Part shown: positions 7,443 through 12,998 of the stretch, one piece after another
How positions within the stretch are numbered: position 1 is the first letter of the stretch
How the letters are laid out: each line of letters begins with the position of its first letter
Origin: Mycobacterium sp.
Lineage (GTDB): Bacteria; Actinomycetota; Actinomycetes; Mycobacteriales; Mycobacteriaceae
Assembly (NCBI GenBank): GCA_018500005.2
Contig: JAHBAP020000611.1
Location: 1 to 12,998, forward strand
Reading direction: 5' to 3'
Length of the DNA: 12,998 nt
Position numbers and translations under genes: made by a program
Notes under the pieces: generated by a model
What the model saw: only the letters and a program-made list of their open reading frames with translations
What the model was told of the DNA's origin: nothing
Databases searched by the model: none

Positions 7443-9211
7443 CAGATTCTCTTCGCGCAAGCGACTCATCGGCCGCACGTCCCGACATCGTCATCGTGAT
7501 GACCGACGAGGAACGTGCCATCCCGCCCTACGAATCGCCCGACGTTCTGGCCTGGCGGGACCGCGTTCTCACCGGACGGAAGTGGTTCGATGAGAACGGT
7601 GTCAGCTTCACCCGGCACTACACCGGATCGCTGGCCTGCGTGCCCAGTCGTCCGACGATCTTCACCGGTCAGTTTCCGGACCTGCACGGCGTCACCCAGA
7701 CCGATGGAATCGGCAAGGTGTACAACGACTCCCGGATGCGCTGGCTGCGCCCGGGAGAGGTTCCGACCCTGGGCAACTGGTTCCGAGCCGCCGGATACGA
7801 CACCCACTACGACGGCAAGTGGCATATCTCCCATGCCGATCTGACCGACCCGGCTACCAGCGCAATTCTGGCCACCAATGACGCGGAAGGTGCCGTGGAT
7901 CCGGCGGCGGTTCGGCGCTACCTGAATGCCGATCCTCTTGAGCCGTATGGCTTTTCCGGTTGGGTCGGGCCGGAACCGCACGGCGCCGGGATGGCCAACT
8001 GCGGGCTGCGCCGTGATCCACTGATCGCCGAACGGGTGGTGGCCTGGCTGCAGGACCGCTATGCCCGCCGCCGCGCCGGCGACCCGGAGGCGCTGCGTCC
8101 GTTCCTTCTGGTGGCCAGTTTCGTCAACCCGCACGACATCGTGCTGTTCCCCGCCTGGGCGTTGCGCTCACCGCTCAAGCCCTCCCCGCTCGATCCGCCG
8201 CATGTGCTGCCGGCACCGACGGCCGACGAGGACCTGCGCACCAAGCCTGCGGCCCAGATCGCATTCCGTGAGGCTTACTACTCCGGCTACGGTCCGGCCG
8301 CAGCGATTCAGCAGGTGTACGACCGCTTCGCCCAGCGATACCGCGACATGTACTACCGCCTTCATGCCGAAGTCGACTCCCCGATCGACCGCGTCCGCCG
8401 CGCGGTGACCGAGGGCTCGGAGAACGCCGTGCTGGTGCGGACAGCGGACCACGGCGACCTGCTCGGCGCGCATGGCGGACTCCACCAGAAATGGTTCAAC
8501 CTCTACGACGAGGCGACCCGCGTGCCATTCACGATCGTCCGGGTGGGCCGGCAACCGACCGAACCCCGGGTGGTCGACGCACCCACCTCTCACGTTGACC
8601 TAGTGCCCACCCTGCTGGGCGCCGCCGGGGTGGACGTGACCGCCGTGGCCGAGACCTTGCGGGAGAACTTCACCGAGGTGCACCCATTGCCCGGCCGCGA
8701 CCTCATGCCGGTGGTCGGCGGAGCACCGGCCGACGACGACCGTGCCGTCTATCTGATGACCCGGGACAACATGCTCGAGGGTGACTCCGGGGCGTCCGGG
8801 CTGGGTCGTCAGCTCAAGCAAACCGCGAATCCCCCGGCCCCGCTTCGGATCCGGATTCCGGCGTATACCGCGGCGAACTTCGAAGGCCTGGTGGTCAAGG
8901 TGGACGGGACGCTGTGGAAACTGGTCCGCAGCTTCGACGACCCGGCGACATGGACCGAACCCGGTGTGCGGCATCTGGCCGCGACCGGGTTCGGCGAGGA
9001 GGTGTACCGGACCAGCCCACTGGACGATCAGTGGGAACTCTACGACCTGAGCACCGATCCGATCGAAGCCGAGAACCGCTGGGACGATCCGGCACTGCAC
9101 GAACTGCGCCAGGATCTGCGGATGCGGTTGAAGCAAAGCCGCGCCGAATCGGTGCCGGAGCGCAACAACCCGTGGCCGTATGCGGTACGACGCTCGGAGG
9201 TCACCCACTGA
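7439..9211 (+). CDS. Cysteine-type sulfatase (S1 family), cytoplasmic
   Basis: The 590-residue protein has the sulfatase signature ACVPSRPTIFTG, in which C67 would be converted to formylglycine. It also has metal and active-site motifs: IVMTDEER (19-26, D23), DGKWH (125-129), TADHGD (335-340) and HQKW (349-352). Sulfatases hydrolyse sulfate esters with formylglycine and Ca2+. The first metal motif reads DE where many sulfatases have DD or DQ. No signal peptide or membrane segment is seen, so it is probably intracellular. Start ATG 7439 overlaps the SRPBCC stop by 4 bp and has GAAAGG at 7427-7432; an open frame extends further upstream but is inside the SRPBCC gene. No formylglycine-generating enzyme gene is in the window. 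An aryl sulfate substrate is suggested only by the aromatic-catabolism genes downstream; a phosphonate or alkyl-sulfate ester is not excluded. Confidence 0.88.
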   Translation: MTDSLRASDSSAARPDIVIVMTDEERAIPPYESPDVLAWRDRVLTGRKWFDENGVSFTRHYTGSLACVPSRPTIFTGQFPDLHGVTQTDGIGKVYNDSRMRWLRPGEVPTLGNWFRAAGYDTHYDGKWHISHADLTDPATSAILATNDAEGAVDPAAVRRYLNADPLEPYGFSGWVGPEPHGAGMANCGLRRDPLIAERVVAWLQDRYARRRAGDPEALRPFLLVASFVNPHDIVLFPAWALRSPLKPSPLDPPHVLPAPTADEDLRTKPAAQIAFREAYYSGYGPAAAIQQVYDRFAQRYRDMYYRLHAEVDSPIDRVRRAVTEGSENAVLVRTADHGDLLGAHGGLHQKWFNLYDEATRVPFTIVRVGRQPTEPRVVDAPTSHVDLVPTLLGAAGVDVTAVAETLRENFTEVHPLPGRDLMPVVGGAPADDDRAVYLMTRDNMLEGDSGASGLGRQLKQTANPPAPLRIRIPAYTAANFEGLVVKVDGTLWKLVRSFDDPATWTEPGVRHLAATGFGEEVYRTSPLDDQWELYDLSTDPIEAENRWDDPALHELRQDLRMRLKQSRAESVPERNNPWPYAVRRSEVTH

Positions 9212-9226
9212 ACCAGGCCCCCGCCC

Positions 9227-9256
9227 TTGACTGACCCATCCGTCGTATGTGACGAT
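9227..9256 (+). promoter_or_regulatory. Candidate promoter of the dioxygenase-FAH operon
   Basis: TTGACT at 9227-9232 matches five of six bases of the -35 consensus. After an 18-bp spacer, GACGAT (9251-9256) keeps the key A and T of a -10 box and lies inside the operator palindrome. The promoter before the monooxygenase has the same architecture (TTGAAC, 17 bp, GACGAT), which supports the call. The -10 is weak, so regulator-dependent use is likely. Confidence 0.45.
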
Positions 9257-9263
9257 TTCGTCA
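9250..9263. promoter_or_regulatory. TetR operator palindrome, copy 1
   Basis: TGACGATTTCGTCA is a perfect inverted repeat with 6-bp arms and a TT centre. The identical 14 bases, plus ATG before in the wider 19-nt match 9247-9265, recur at 12070-12088 before the monooxygenase gene. It lies 20 bp upstream of the chosen dioxygenase start, overlapping the candidate -10. Binding by the TetR protein encoded at 11340-11999 is inferred from the three sites around these genes. Confidence 0.8.
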
Positions 9264-9283
9264 GTAAGGGAAGTGAGGGTGCC

Positions 9284-10414
9284 GTGGGTGACGTCGTCGG
9301 TGCGCACAACGAGTTGCACAGCGAGCGGGGCGCGCTCCGCGGCGAGCACTCGGGCCGAGCCCGCAACCCGGTGATCAAGGTCGCCGATCTGGCCTGGCTG
9401 GAGTTCGACAAACCGGACCTCTCCCGGGCAGCCGCCTTCGCCCGCGCCTTCGGGTTCCAGACCAACGCGACGACGCCCGATGAGCTGCAGCTGCGGGGCA
9501 CCGACGCCGGCGCCCCCTGCGTGATCATCCGGCGCGGACCCACCACAAGGTTCCGAGGATTGGCCTTCCGCGCCGACGACGAGTCCGATCTTCTGCGCCT
9601 TGCGAACAAGACCGGGTCAGCACCGGTACGGCTACCGGAGAGCATCGGCGGCCAGGGGGTCGATCTCGTGGACCCGAGCGGTACCCCGGTCAGGGTCGTC
9701 GCCGGCCTTCACGAACTTCCCGCGCTACCCGGCCAGCAGGCTCACGGGTTCAATTTCGGGCACGAGCCGACCCGAATCAACACCACGCAGCGACCGCCAC
9801 GCGAGCCGGCCCGGGTTCAGCGACTCGGTCATGTGGTGCTCTCGTCGACGAAGTACGTCGAGACCCTGAACTGGTATCTCGAGCACTTCGGCCTGATCGT
9901 CAGCGACTTCCTTTACTACGGCGGCCAACGTCAGCGTGGCCCGACGATGAGCTTCATCCGCTGCGATCGCGGCGGCACCCCGACCGACCACCACACGCTG
10001 GCCATGGCTCTGGGCCCGGCGAACCGCTACGTACACTCGGCCTTTCAGGTCAGCGACCTCGACGCGCTGGCCGCCGGCGGCGAATATCTGCTCGGGCAGG
10101 GCTATTTCAGATCCTGGGGAATTGGCCGTCACATCCAGGGCAGCCAGCTGTTCGACTACTGGCGCGACCCTGATGGCTTCCTGGTCGAGCACTTCGCCGA
10201 CGGCGACATGTTCGACAACTCGGTGGAAACCGGTTGGGCGCCGTTCACGGCCTCCGGTCTCGCTCAGTGGGGTCCGCCGGCATCCAAGGACTTCCTCGGA
10301 ATCGACGCCAAGCATGCCCGCGACGAGATCTCCGCAGTCGTTACCGCACTGCGCGATGAGAACGAGTTCGATGTGAAGAGGTTGATCGGATTGTTGAAGG
10401 TGGCCCGCTCGTGA
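9284..10414 (+). CDS. Extradiol ring-cleavage dioxygenase, VOC (type I) family
   Basis: The 376-residue protein has two vicinal-oxygen-chelate modules. The degenerate first is about 30-145, and the catalytic second is about 178-310. The Fe(II) 2-His-1-carboxylate triad is visible: H183 (LGHVVL), H251 (VHSAFQV) and E302 (FLVEHF). The spacing is close to that of BphC-type enzymes. The acid-base His (H236/H237 in TDHHTL) and the active-site Tyr (Y292 in DYWRDPDG) are also present, so it should be active. It would open a catechol-like ring next to one hydroxyl using O2. The start is GTG 9284, preceded by AAGGGAA (9266-9272) and GAGGG (9275-9279). The longer TTG 9227 start would translate through the operator and the -35 box. 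The stop overlaps the FAH-family start (GTGA), so the pair is co-translated. Substrate is unknown; the FAD monooxygenase nearby suggests a di- or trihydroxylated aromatic. Confidence 0.88.
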   Translation: MGDVVGAHNELHSERGALRGEHSGRARNPVIKVADLAWLEFDKPDLSRAAAFARAFGFQTNATTPDELQLRGTDAGAPCVIIRRGPTTRFRGLAFRADDESDLLRLANKTGSAPVRLPESIGGQGVDLVDPSGTPVRVVAGLHELPALPGQQAHGFNFGHEPTRINTTQRPPREPARVQRLGHVVLSSTKYVETLNWYLEHFGLIVSDFLYYGGQRQRGPTMSFIRCDRGGTPTDHHTLAMALGPANRYVHSAFQVSDLDALAAGGEYLLGQGYFRSWGIGRHIQGSQLFDYWRDPDGFLVEHFADGDMFDNSVETGWAPFTASGLAQWGPPASKDFLGIDAKHARDEISAVVTALRDENEFDVKRLIGLLKVARS

Positions 10415-11349
10415 CGATTTCGGTACTGCGCACCGCCGACGGTTGGTGGGTTCAGCGCGATGATGCCGCCGCGAAGGTACCGACCTCGGCGCGGACCACC
10501 GCCGAGCTGCTCGCCGACCGCAGCGCGGTCGACACCGCTCGCGCTGCCACCGCGACGACCCCGGTGAAAGATCTGATCCTGCTGTCCCCGGTGACCGCGC
10601 CTTGCCGAGTAGTCGCACAGATGACCAACTTCGCCTCCCATGCCAAAGACGCCGGGATGGATCCGAAGACCATCCCGCTGACGTTCTTCCGGAAGTCCTC
10701 GGCGTCCATCAGCGGGCCGTTCGATCCGATCGTCAAACCCGCACATGTCCGTCTGCTCGACTACGAAGTCGAGATCGGACTGGTGATCGGCCGCGAGATC
10801 CCTGTGGGAACAACGGTTTCAGACGAGAATATCGCCGACCTGATTGCCGGGCTGGTGATCACCAACGACGTGTCCGCGCGAGACGTGCAGTTGCCGCAGA
10901 CTCAGTTCTACGAGGGCAAGTCCTATCCCAGCTTCACACCGGTGGGGCCGGCCCTGGTGCTGCTCGAGGCCGGCGAGTTCGCCCGGTTCGGCCGGTTGCG
11001 GCTCACCCTGAGCGTCAACGGCGAACAAAGGCAGAACGCCGTTGTCGACGGCGACATGATTTACAGCCCGCTACAGGCCCTGAAGTCATTGTCCCGATTC
11101 CAGGACCTCAGCGCCGGGGACCTGATCCTGACCGGAACTCCGGTCGGTACCGCACTGAGCGCCCCGCCCAAGCCGGTCGAGATGATCTCGCGGTTGTTGC
11201 CGCCCGCAGTGAAGTGGAAGGCGTTCTTCACTGCGCAGGGCAAAAACCCCAAATACCTCCGCAGCGGCGACCTGGTCGAGGCCTCGGTGCGCACCGACGA
11301 CGGCGCCGTCGATTTGGGCACCCAGCGGATGGTCGTTCGTTACGACTGA
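10411..11349 (+). CDS. Fumarylacetoacetate hydrolase (FAH)-family hydrolase/isomerase
   Basis: The 312-residue protein has an N-terminal segment and then the FAH catalytic domain. Metal-binding acids are in LLDYEVEIG (E119, E121) and TNDVSARD (D153), with a conserved lysine in YEGKSYPSF (K170) and the LTGTPVG motif (240-246). FAH-family enzymes cleave C-C bonds of, isomerise, or decarboxylate ring-opened products in meta-cleavage pathways. The gene overlaps the dioxygenase stop by 4 bp, so it very probably acts on that enzyme's product. An analogous trio (FAD monooxygenase, extradiol dioxygenase, FAH-family isomerase/hydrolase) is DntB/DntD/DntG of dinitrotoluene degradation; I do not claim orthology. 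GTG 10411 has GAAGG at 10396-10400. The 3' end overlaps the convergent TetR gene by 10 bp. Whether it is a hydrolase, isomerase or decarboxylase is not decided by the motifs. Confidence 0.88.
   Translation: MTISVLRTADGWWVQRDDAAAKVPTSARTTAELLADRSAVDTARAATATTPVKDLILLSPVTAPCRVVAQMTNFASHAKDAGMDPKTIPLTFFRKSSASISGPFDPIVKPAHVRLLDYEVEIGLVIGREIPVGTTVSDENIADLIAGLVITNDVSARDVQLPQTQFYEGKSYPSFTPVGPALVLLEAGEFARFGRLRLTLSVNGEQRQNAVVDGDMIYSPLQALKSLSRFQDLSAGDLILTGTPVGTALSAPPKPVEMISRLLPPAVKWKAFFTAQGKNPKYLRSGDLVEASVRTDDGAVDLGTQRMVVRYD
10412..10425. promoter_or_regulatory. Degenerate operator-like sequence at the FAH-family gene start
   Basis: TGACGATTTCGGTA matches the operator at 12 of 14 positions, with the right half-site broken. 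It overlaps the GTG start codon and first codons of the FAH-family gene. It may be a weak roadblock site or chance similarity. Confidence 0.25.
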
Positions 11350-11999
11350 CGGCCCGAGCTCGGCCCGATCTCGAGGTTGGGCAATGGTCGGGCGCACACC
11401 TTGCGGGCTTCCTTCGCCGACATTCCGAACATCCGCAGCAGATCCTCGGTGACCGCATCCGCCGTCGCGCCGTCATCGCGTGCGGCATCGCCCTGCAGCA
11501 ACATCACGAGGCCGAGCAGGATGCCACTGGCGACCGCCAGCGCAAGTTCTGGATCGCCGCCCGTGAACCGGCCCGCCGCGGCGGCCGCCTTGATATCGCG
11601 CAGCGCCCTGGGGGCCAGACCGCGGTCCGAGGAGATCAGCGTCGCCCAGTTGGACAACAGGATTCGGCTCTCCTGCGGGCGACGCCGGAAGAACCGCCCG
11701 GTCAGCCGGAAACTGGCGGCGAAGGTCTCCGCCGGATCGTCCATCTCGATGGTCAGACTGTCCAGCAATGCTCCGTAGGAATCGAGCGCATCGGCAACCG
11801 CAGCCTCGAAGAGTTCCTCCTTGCTGTCGAAATGGTTGTAGAACGAACCCATTCCTACGTCGGCAAGTTGGGTGATCTCCAGGACCGGGACGTTAAGCCG
11901 TCCCTCGACGATCAATTGCTGCGCCGCGCCGATCAGGGCCGTTCGAGTCCGCTGCTTGCGGCGCTCCAGTCGATTGACCGGGATCTCCGTCTCGCCCAC
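11340..11999 (-). CDS. TetR/AcrR-family transcriptional regulator of the aromatic catabolic genes
   Basis: The 219-residue protein has a typical TetR N-terminal helix-turn-helix domain. It begins NRLERRKQRTRTALIGAAQQ (about 9-28), followed by the recognition region ITQLADVGMGSFYNHFDSKE (42-61), then an all-helical ligand domain with no family-specific signature I recognise. It should bind DNA as a dimer and be released by an aromatic substrate or intermediate. Three palindromes flank its target genes and its own start (9250, 12029, 12073), so it is probably an autorepressor and local repressor (inference). Start GTG 11999 has AGGG about 9 nt upstream. A longer frame from ATG 12071 is open, but it would translate through its own operator and begin next to the second, so I reject it. 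It ends inside the last 10 bp of the FAH-family gene on the opposite strand. Confidence 0.85.
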   Translation of the reverse strand: MGETEIPVNRLERRKQRTRTALIGAAQQLIVEGRLNVPVLEITQLADVGMGSFYNHFDSKEELFEAAVADALDSYGALLDSLTIEMDDPAETFAASFRLTGRFFRRRPQESRILLSNWATLISSDRGLAPRALRDIKAAAAAGRFTGGDPELALAVASGILLGLVMLLQGDAARDDGATADAVTEDLLRMFGMSAKEARKVCARPLPNLEIGPSSGRQS

Positions 12000-12017
12000 A
12001 CAACGAACCCTAGCAGG

Positions 12018-12043
12018 ATTATCAGTTCTGATGATTTCATCAA
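12018..12043 (-). promoter_or_regulatory. Candidate promoter of the TetR gene
   Basis: On the minus strand, TTGATG (12043-12038) is followed after 14 bp by GATAAT (12023-12018), a five-of-six match to a -10 box. The operator copy at 12029-12042 lies between them. The spacer is short, so the -35 is uncertain while the -10 is fairly convincing. The predicted transcript leader would be about 10 nt before GTG 11999. Confidence 0.35.
12029..12042. promoter_or_regulatory. TetR operator palindrome, variant copy before the regulator gene
   Basis: TGATGATTTCATCA differs from the other two operators at positions 4 and 11 only. The two changes (C to T, G to A) are complementary, so the 6-bp arms stay perfectly paired. 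It lies 29 bp upstream of the TetR start and its centre is 44 bp from the centre of the monooxygenase operator. This fits autoregulation. Confidence 0.75.
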
Positions 12044-12050
12044 TACCGCC

Positions 12051-12079
12051 TTGAACTCGGGCCCGAAACATGTGACGAT
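12051..12079 (+). promoter_or_regulatory. Candidate promoter of the monooxygenase operon
   Basis: TTGAAC (12051-12056) and GACGAT (12074-12079) are separated by 17 bp; the -10 lies inside the operator. The arrangement matches that before the dioxygenase gene. Confidence 0.4.
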
Positions 12080-12086
12080 TTCGTCA
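12073..12086. promoter_or_regulatory. TetR operator palindrome, copy 2
   Basis: TGACGATTTCGTCA is identical to the site at 9250-9263 and is a perfect palindrome with a TT centre. It lies 16 bp upstream of the monooxygenase GTG and 5 bp before its Shine-Dalgarno (AAGGAGG, 12092-12098), so bound repressor would block initiation. Confidence 0.8.
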
Positions 12087-12102
12087 GTTCCAAGGAGGCC
12101 GC

Positions 12103-12998
12103 GTGAGTCAGACCAACCCGGCAGTGGTGATCGTCGGCGCCGGGCCGACCGGAGTCACTGCGGCCACCTTGCTCGCCCAATACGGCATCGCCACCACGGT
12201 CTTGGACCGCTGGCCCGACGTCTACCCGCAACCTCGCGCGGTACACCTCGATGACGAGGTCTTCCGCATTCTGCATCGGGTGGGTATCGACGACGAGTTC
12301 GCCGCGGTATCCCGGCCGGCCCTGGGCCTGCGCCTGATCGACCCAAAGTTACGAGTCCTGGCGGAATTCCAACGCGACCCGGGCAGGCGCCGCAACGGGT
12401 ATCCGTCGGCGAACATGTTCGATCAACCGGTTCTCGAGGGGTTGCTGCGCACCAACCTGGCCCGCTATCCGGAAGCCACCCTGGTTGGAGATGTCGAGGT
12501 CACCGGCATCACCGACATCGGCTGCGGACGGACCAGGGTGGCCTTCACCCACCGCAACGGCGGAACCGAGTCCTTTGTCGACGCCGACTACCTGCTGGGC
12601 TGCGACGGCGCGAACAGTCTGGTGCGCGGGGGGATCGGCGCGCAGATGGCGGACCTACGCTTCGAACAACGATGGCTGGTGATCGATATCGCCAGCCCGG
12701 TCGACCTCGGGCAGTGGGAAGGGGTCCACCAACTGTGCGACTCCAGGCGGGCCGGCACGTTCATGCGGATCGGCGAGAGTCGATACCGCTGGGAGTTCCG
12801 GTTGCTCGACGGCGAGACCGCCGAGGACTTCCGTTCCATGGCGGCGTTGCGGCCGCTGATTGCGCCTTGGACCGGCCGGGTGGACGAGGGCCGACTGGAG
12901 ATCATCCGCGTCGCGGAATACACCTTCCGGGCCAAGATCGCAGACCACTGGCGCCGGGGAAATACCTTCCTACTCGGTGACGCTGCCCACCTGACACC
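12103..12998 (+). CDS. FAD-dependent aromatic monooxygenase, MhpA/PheA type (3' end outside window)
   Basis: The frame is open from GTG 12103 to the window end (298 codons). It starts with a Rossmann FAD motif, VVIVGAGPTGVTAATLLAQY (8-27), and has RAVHLDDE (45-52). It also has the DG motif GCDGANS (166-172), the MhpA-like segments RWLVIDI (190-196) and RWEFRLLDGE (229-238), and the second FAD motif LLGDAAHLT at the edge. Group A flavoprotein hydroxylases use NAD(P)H and O2 to add a hydroxyl ortho to an existing phenolic OH, making the catechol that an extradiol dioxygenase cleaves. The segments resemble 3-(3-hydroxyphenyl)propionate hydroxylase, but the substrate could differ. AAGGAGG at 12092-12098 is a strong Shine-Dalgarno. 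An operator and promoter precede it, and the TetR gene is divergent. About half of a typical 500-570-residue protein is visible, so other domains cannot be judged. Confidence 0.88.
   Translation, partial: MSQTNPAVVIVGAGPTGVTAATLLAQYGIATTVLDRWPDVYPQPRAVHLDDEVFRILHRVGIDDEFAAVSRPALGLRLIDPKLRVLAEFQRDPGRRRNGYPSANMFDQPVLEGLLRTNLARYPEATLVGDVEVTGITDIGCGRTRVAFTHRNGGTESFVDADYLLGCDGANSLVRGGIGAQMADLRFEQRWLVIDIASPVDLGQWEGVHQLCDSRRAGTFMRIGESRYRWEFRLLDGETAEDFRSMAALRPLIAPWTGRVDEGRLEIIRVAEYTFRAKIADHWRRGNTFLLGDAAHLT

Noticed and set aside
12000-12071. TetR start at ATG 12071, adding 24 residues
   Set aside because: The extension would be encoded by the operator and promoter region and lacks TetR-like sequence; GTG 11999 fits the family N-terminus.
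10602-12254. 550-codon plus-strand frame across the FAH-family and TetR genes
   Set aside because: It overlaps two genes with clear family motifs in other frames and its product resembles none; shadow frame.
1-12998. CRISPR arrays, tRNA or rRNA genes, insertion sequences, prophage genes
   Set aside because: No regularly spaced repeats, cloverleaf or rRNA motifs, transposase or integrase motifs were seen on either strand.

Overview
The window is high-GC actinobacterial DNA, most likely from a Mycobacterium or Mycolicibacterium. The best clue is gene order. A two-domain acyl-CoA dehydrogenase (fadE6-like), a convergent fatty-acid/acyl-CoA ligase (fadD2-like) and a divergent LigD-polymerase-like protein (polD2-like) lie in the same order and relative orientation that I recall for Rv0271c, Rv0270 and Rv0269c of M. 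tuberculosis. This assignment is from memory and protein motifs, not from a search.

Layout. Positions 1-1702 hold the 3' end of a D-2-hydroxyacid dehydrogenase gene and an overlapping MFS transporter of the anion:cation symporter type. Positions 1729-6961 hold the fadE6 / fadD2 / polD2 block. fadE6 and fadD2 converge on a palindromic element at 3953-4008, and fadD2 and polD2 diverge from only 43 bp. Positions 6993-9211 hold a small SRPBCC protein gene translationally coupled (ATGA overlap) to a cytoplasmic sulfatase gene with an intact CxPSR motif. Positions 9227-12998 hold an aromatic-ring catabolic module: an extradiol (VOC-fold) dioxygenase, an FAH-family hydrolase/isomerase, a TetR-family regulator on the minus strand, and an MhpA-type FAD monooxygenase that runs off the window.

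The most interesting signal is a regulatory circuit for the last region. The same perfect 14-bp palindrome TGACGA-TT-TCGTCA lies just before the dioxygenase (9250-9263) and just before the monooxygenase (12073-12086). A symmetrically substituted copy, TGATGA-TT-TCATCA, lies before the TetR gene (12029-12042). All three sit where a repressor would block RNA polymerase, so the TetR protein very probably controls its own gene, the dioxygenase-FAH operon and the monooxygenase operon. The logical pathway is: FAD monooxygenase hydroxylates a phenolic ring, the extradiol enzyme opens it, and the FAH-family enzyme processes the ring-opened product. The sulfatase next door could release the phenol from an aryl sulfate, but no copy of the operator was seen upstream of it.

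Coding density is very high. No gene-free stretch exceeds 300 bases; the longest gaps are 12000-12102 (about 100 bp, two operators), 3943-4020 (78 bp, palindrome) and 9212-9283 (72 bp, promoter and operator). I saw no tRNA, rRNA, CRISPR array, transposase or phage gene.
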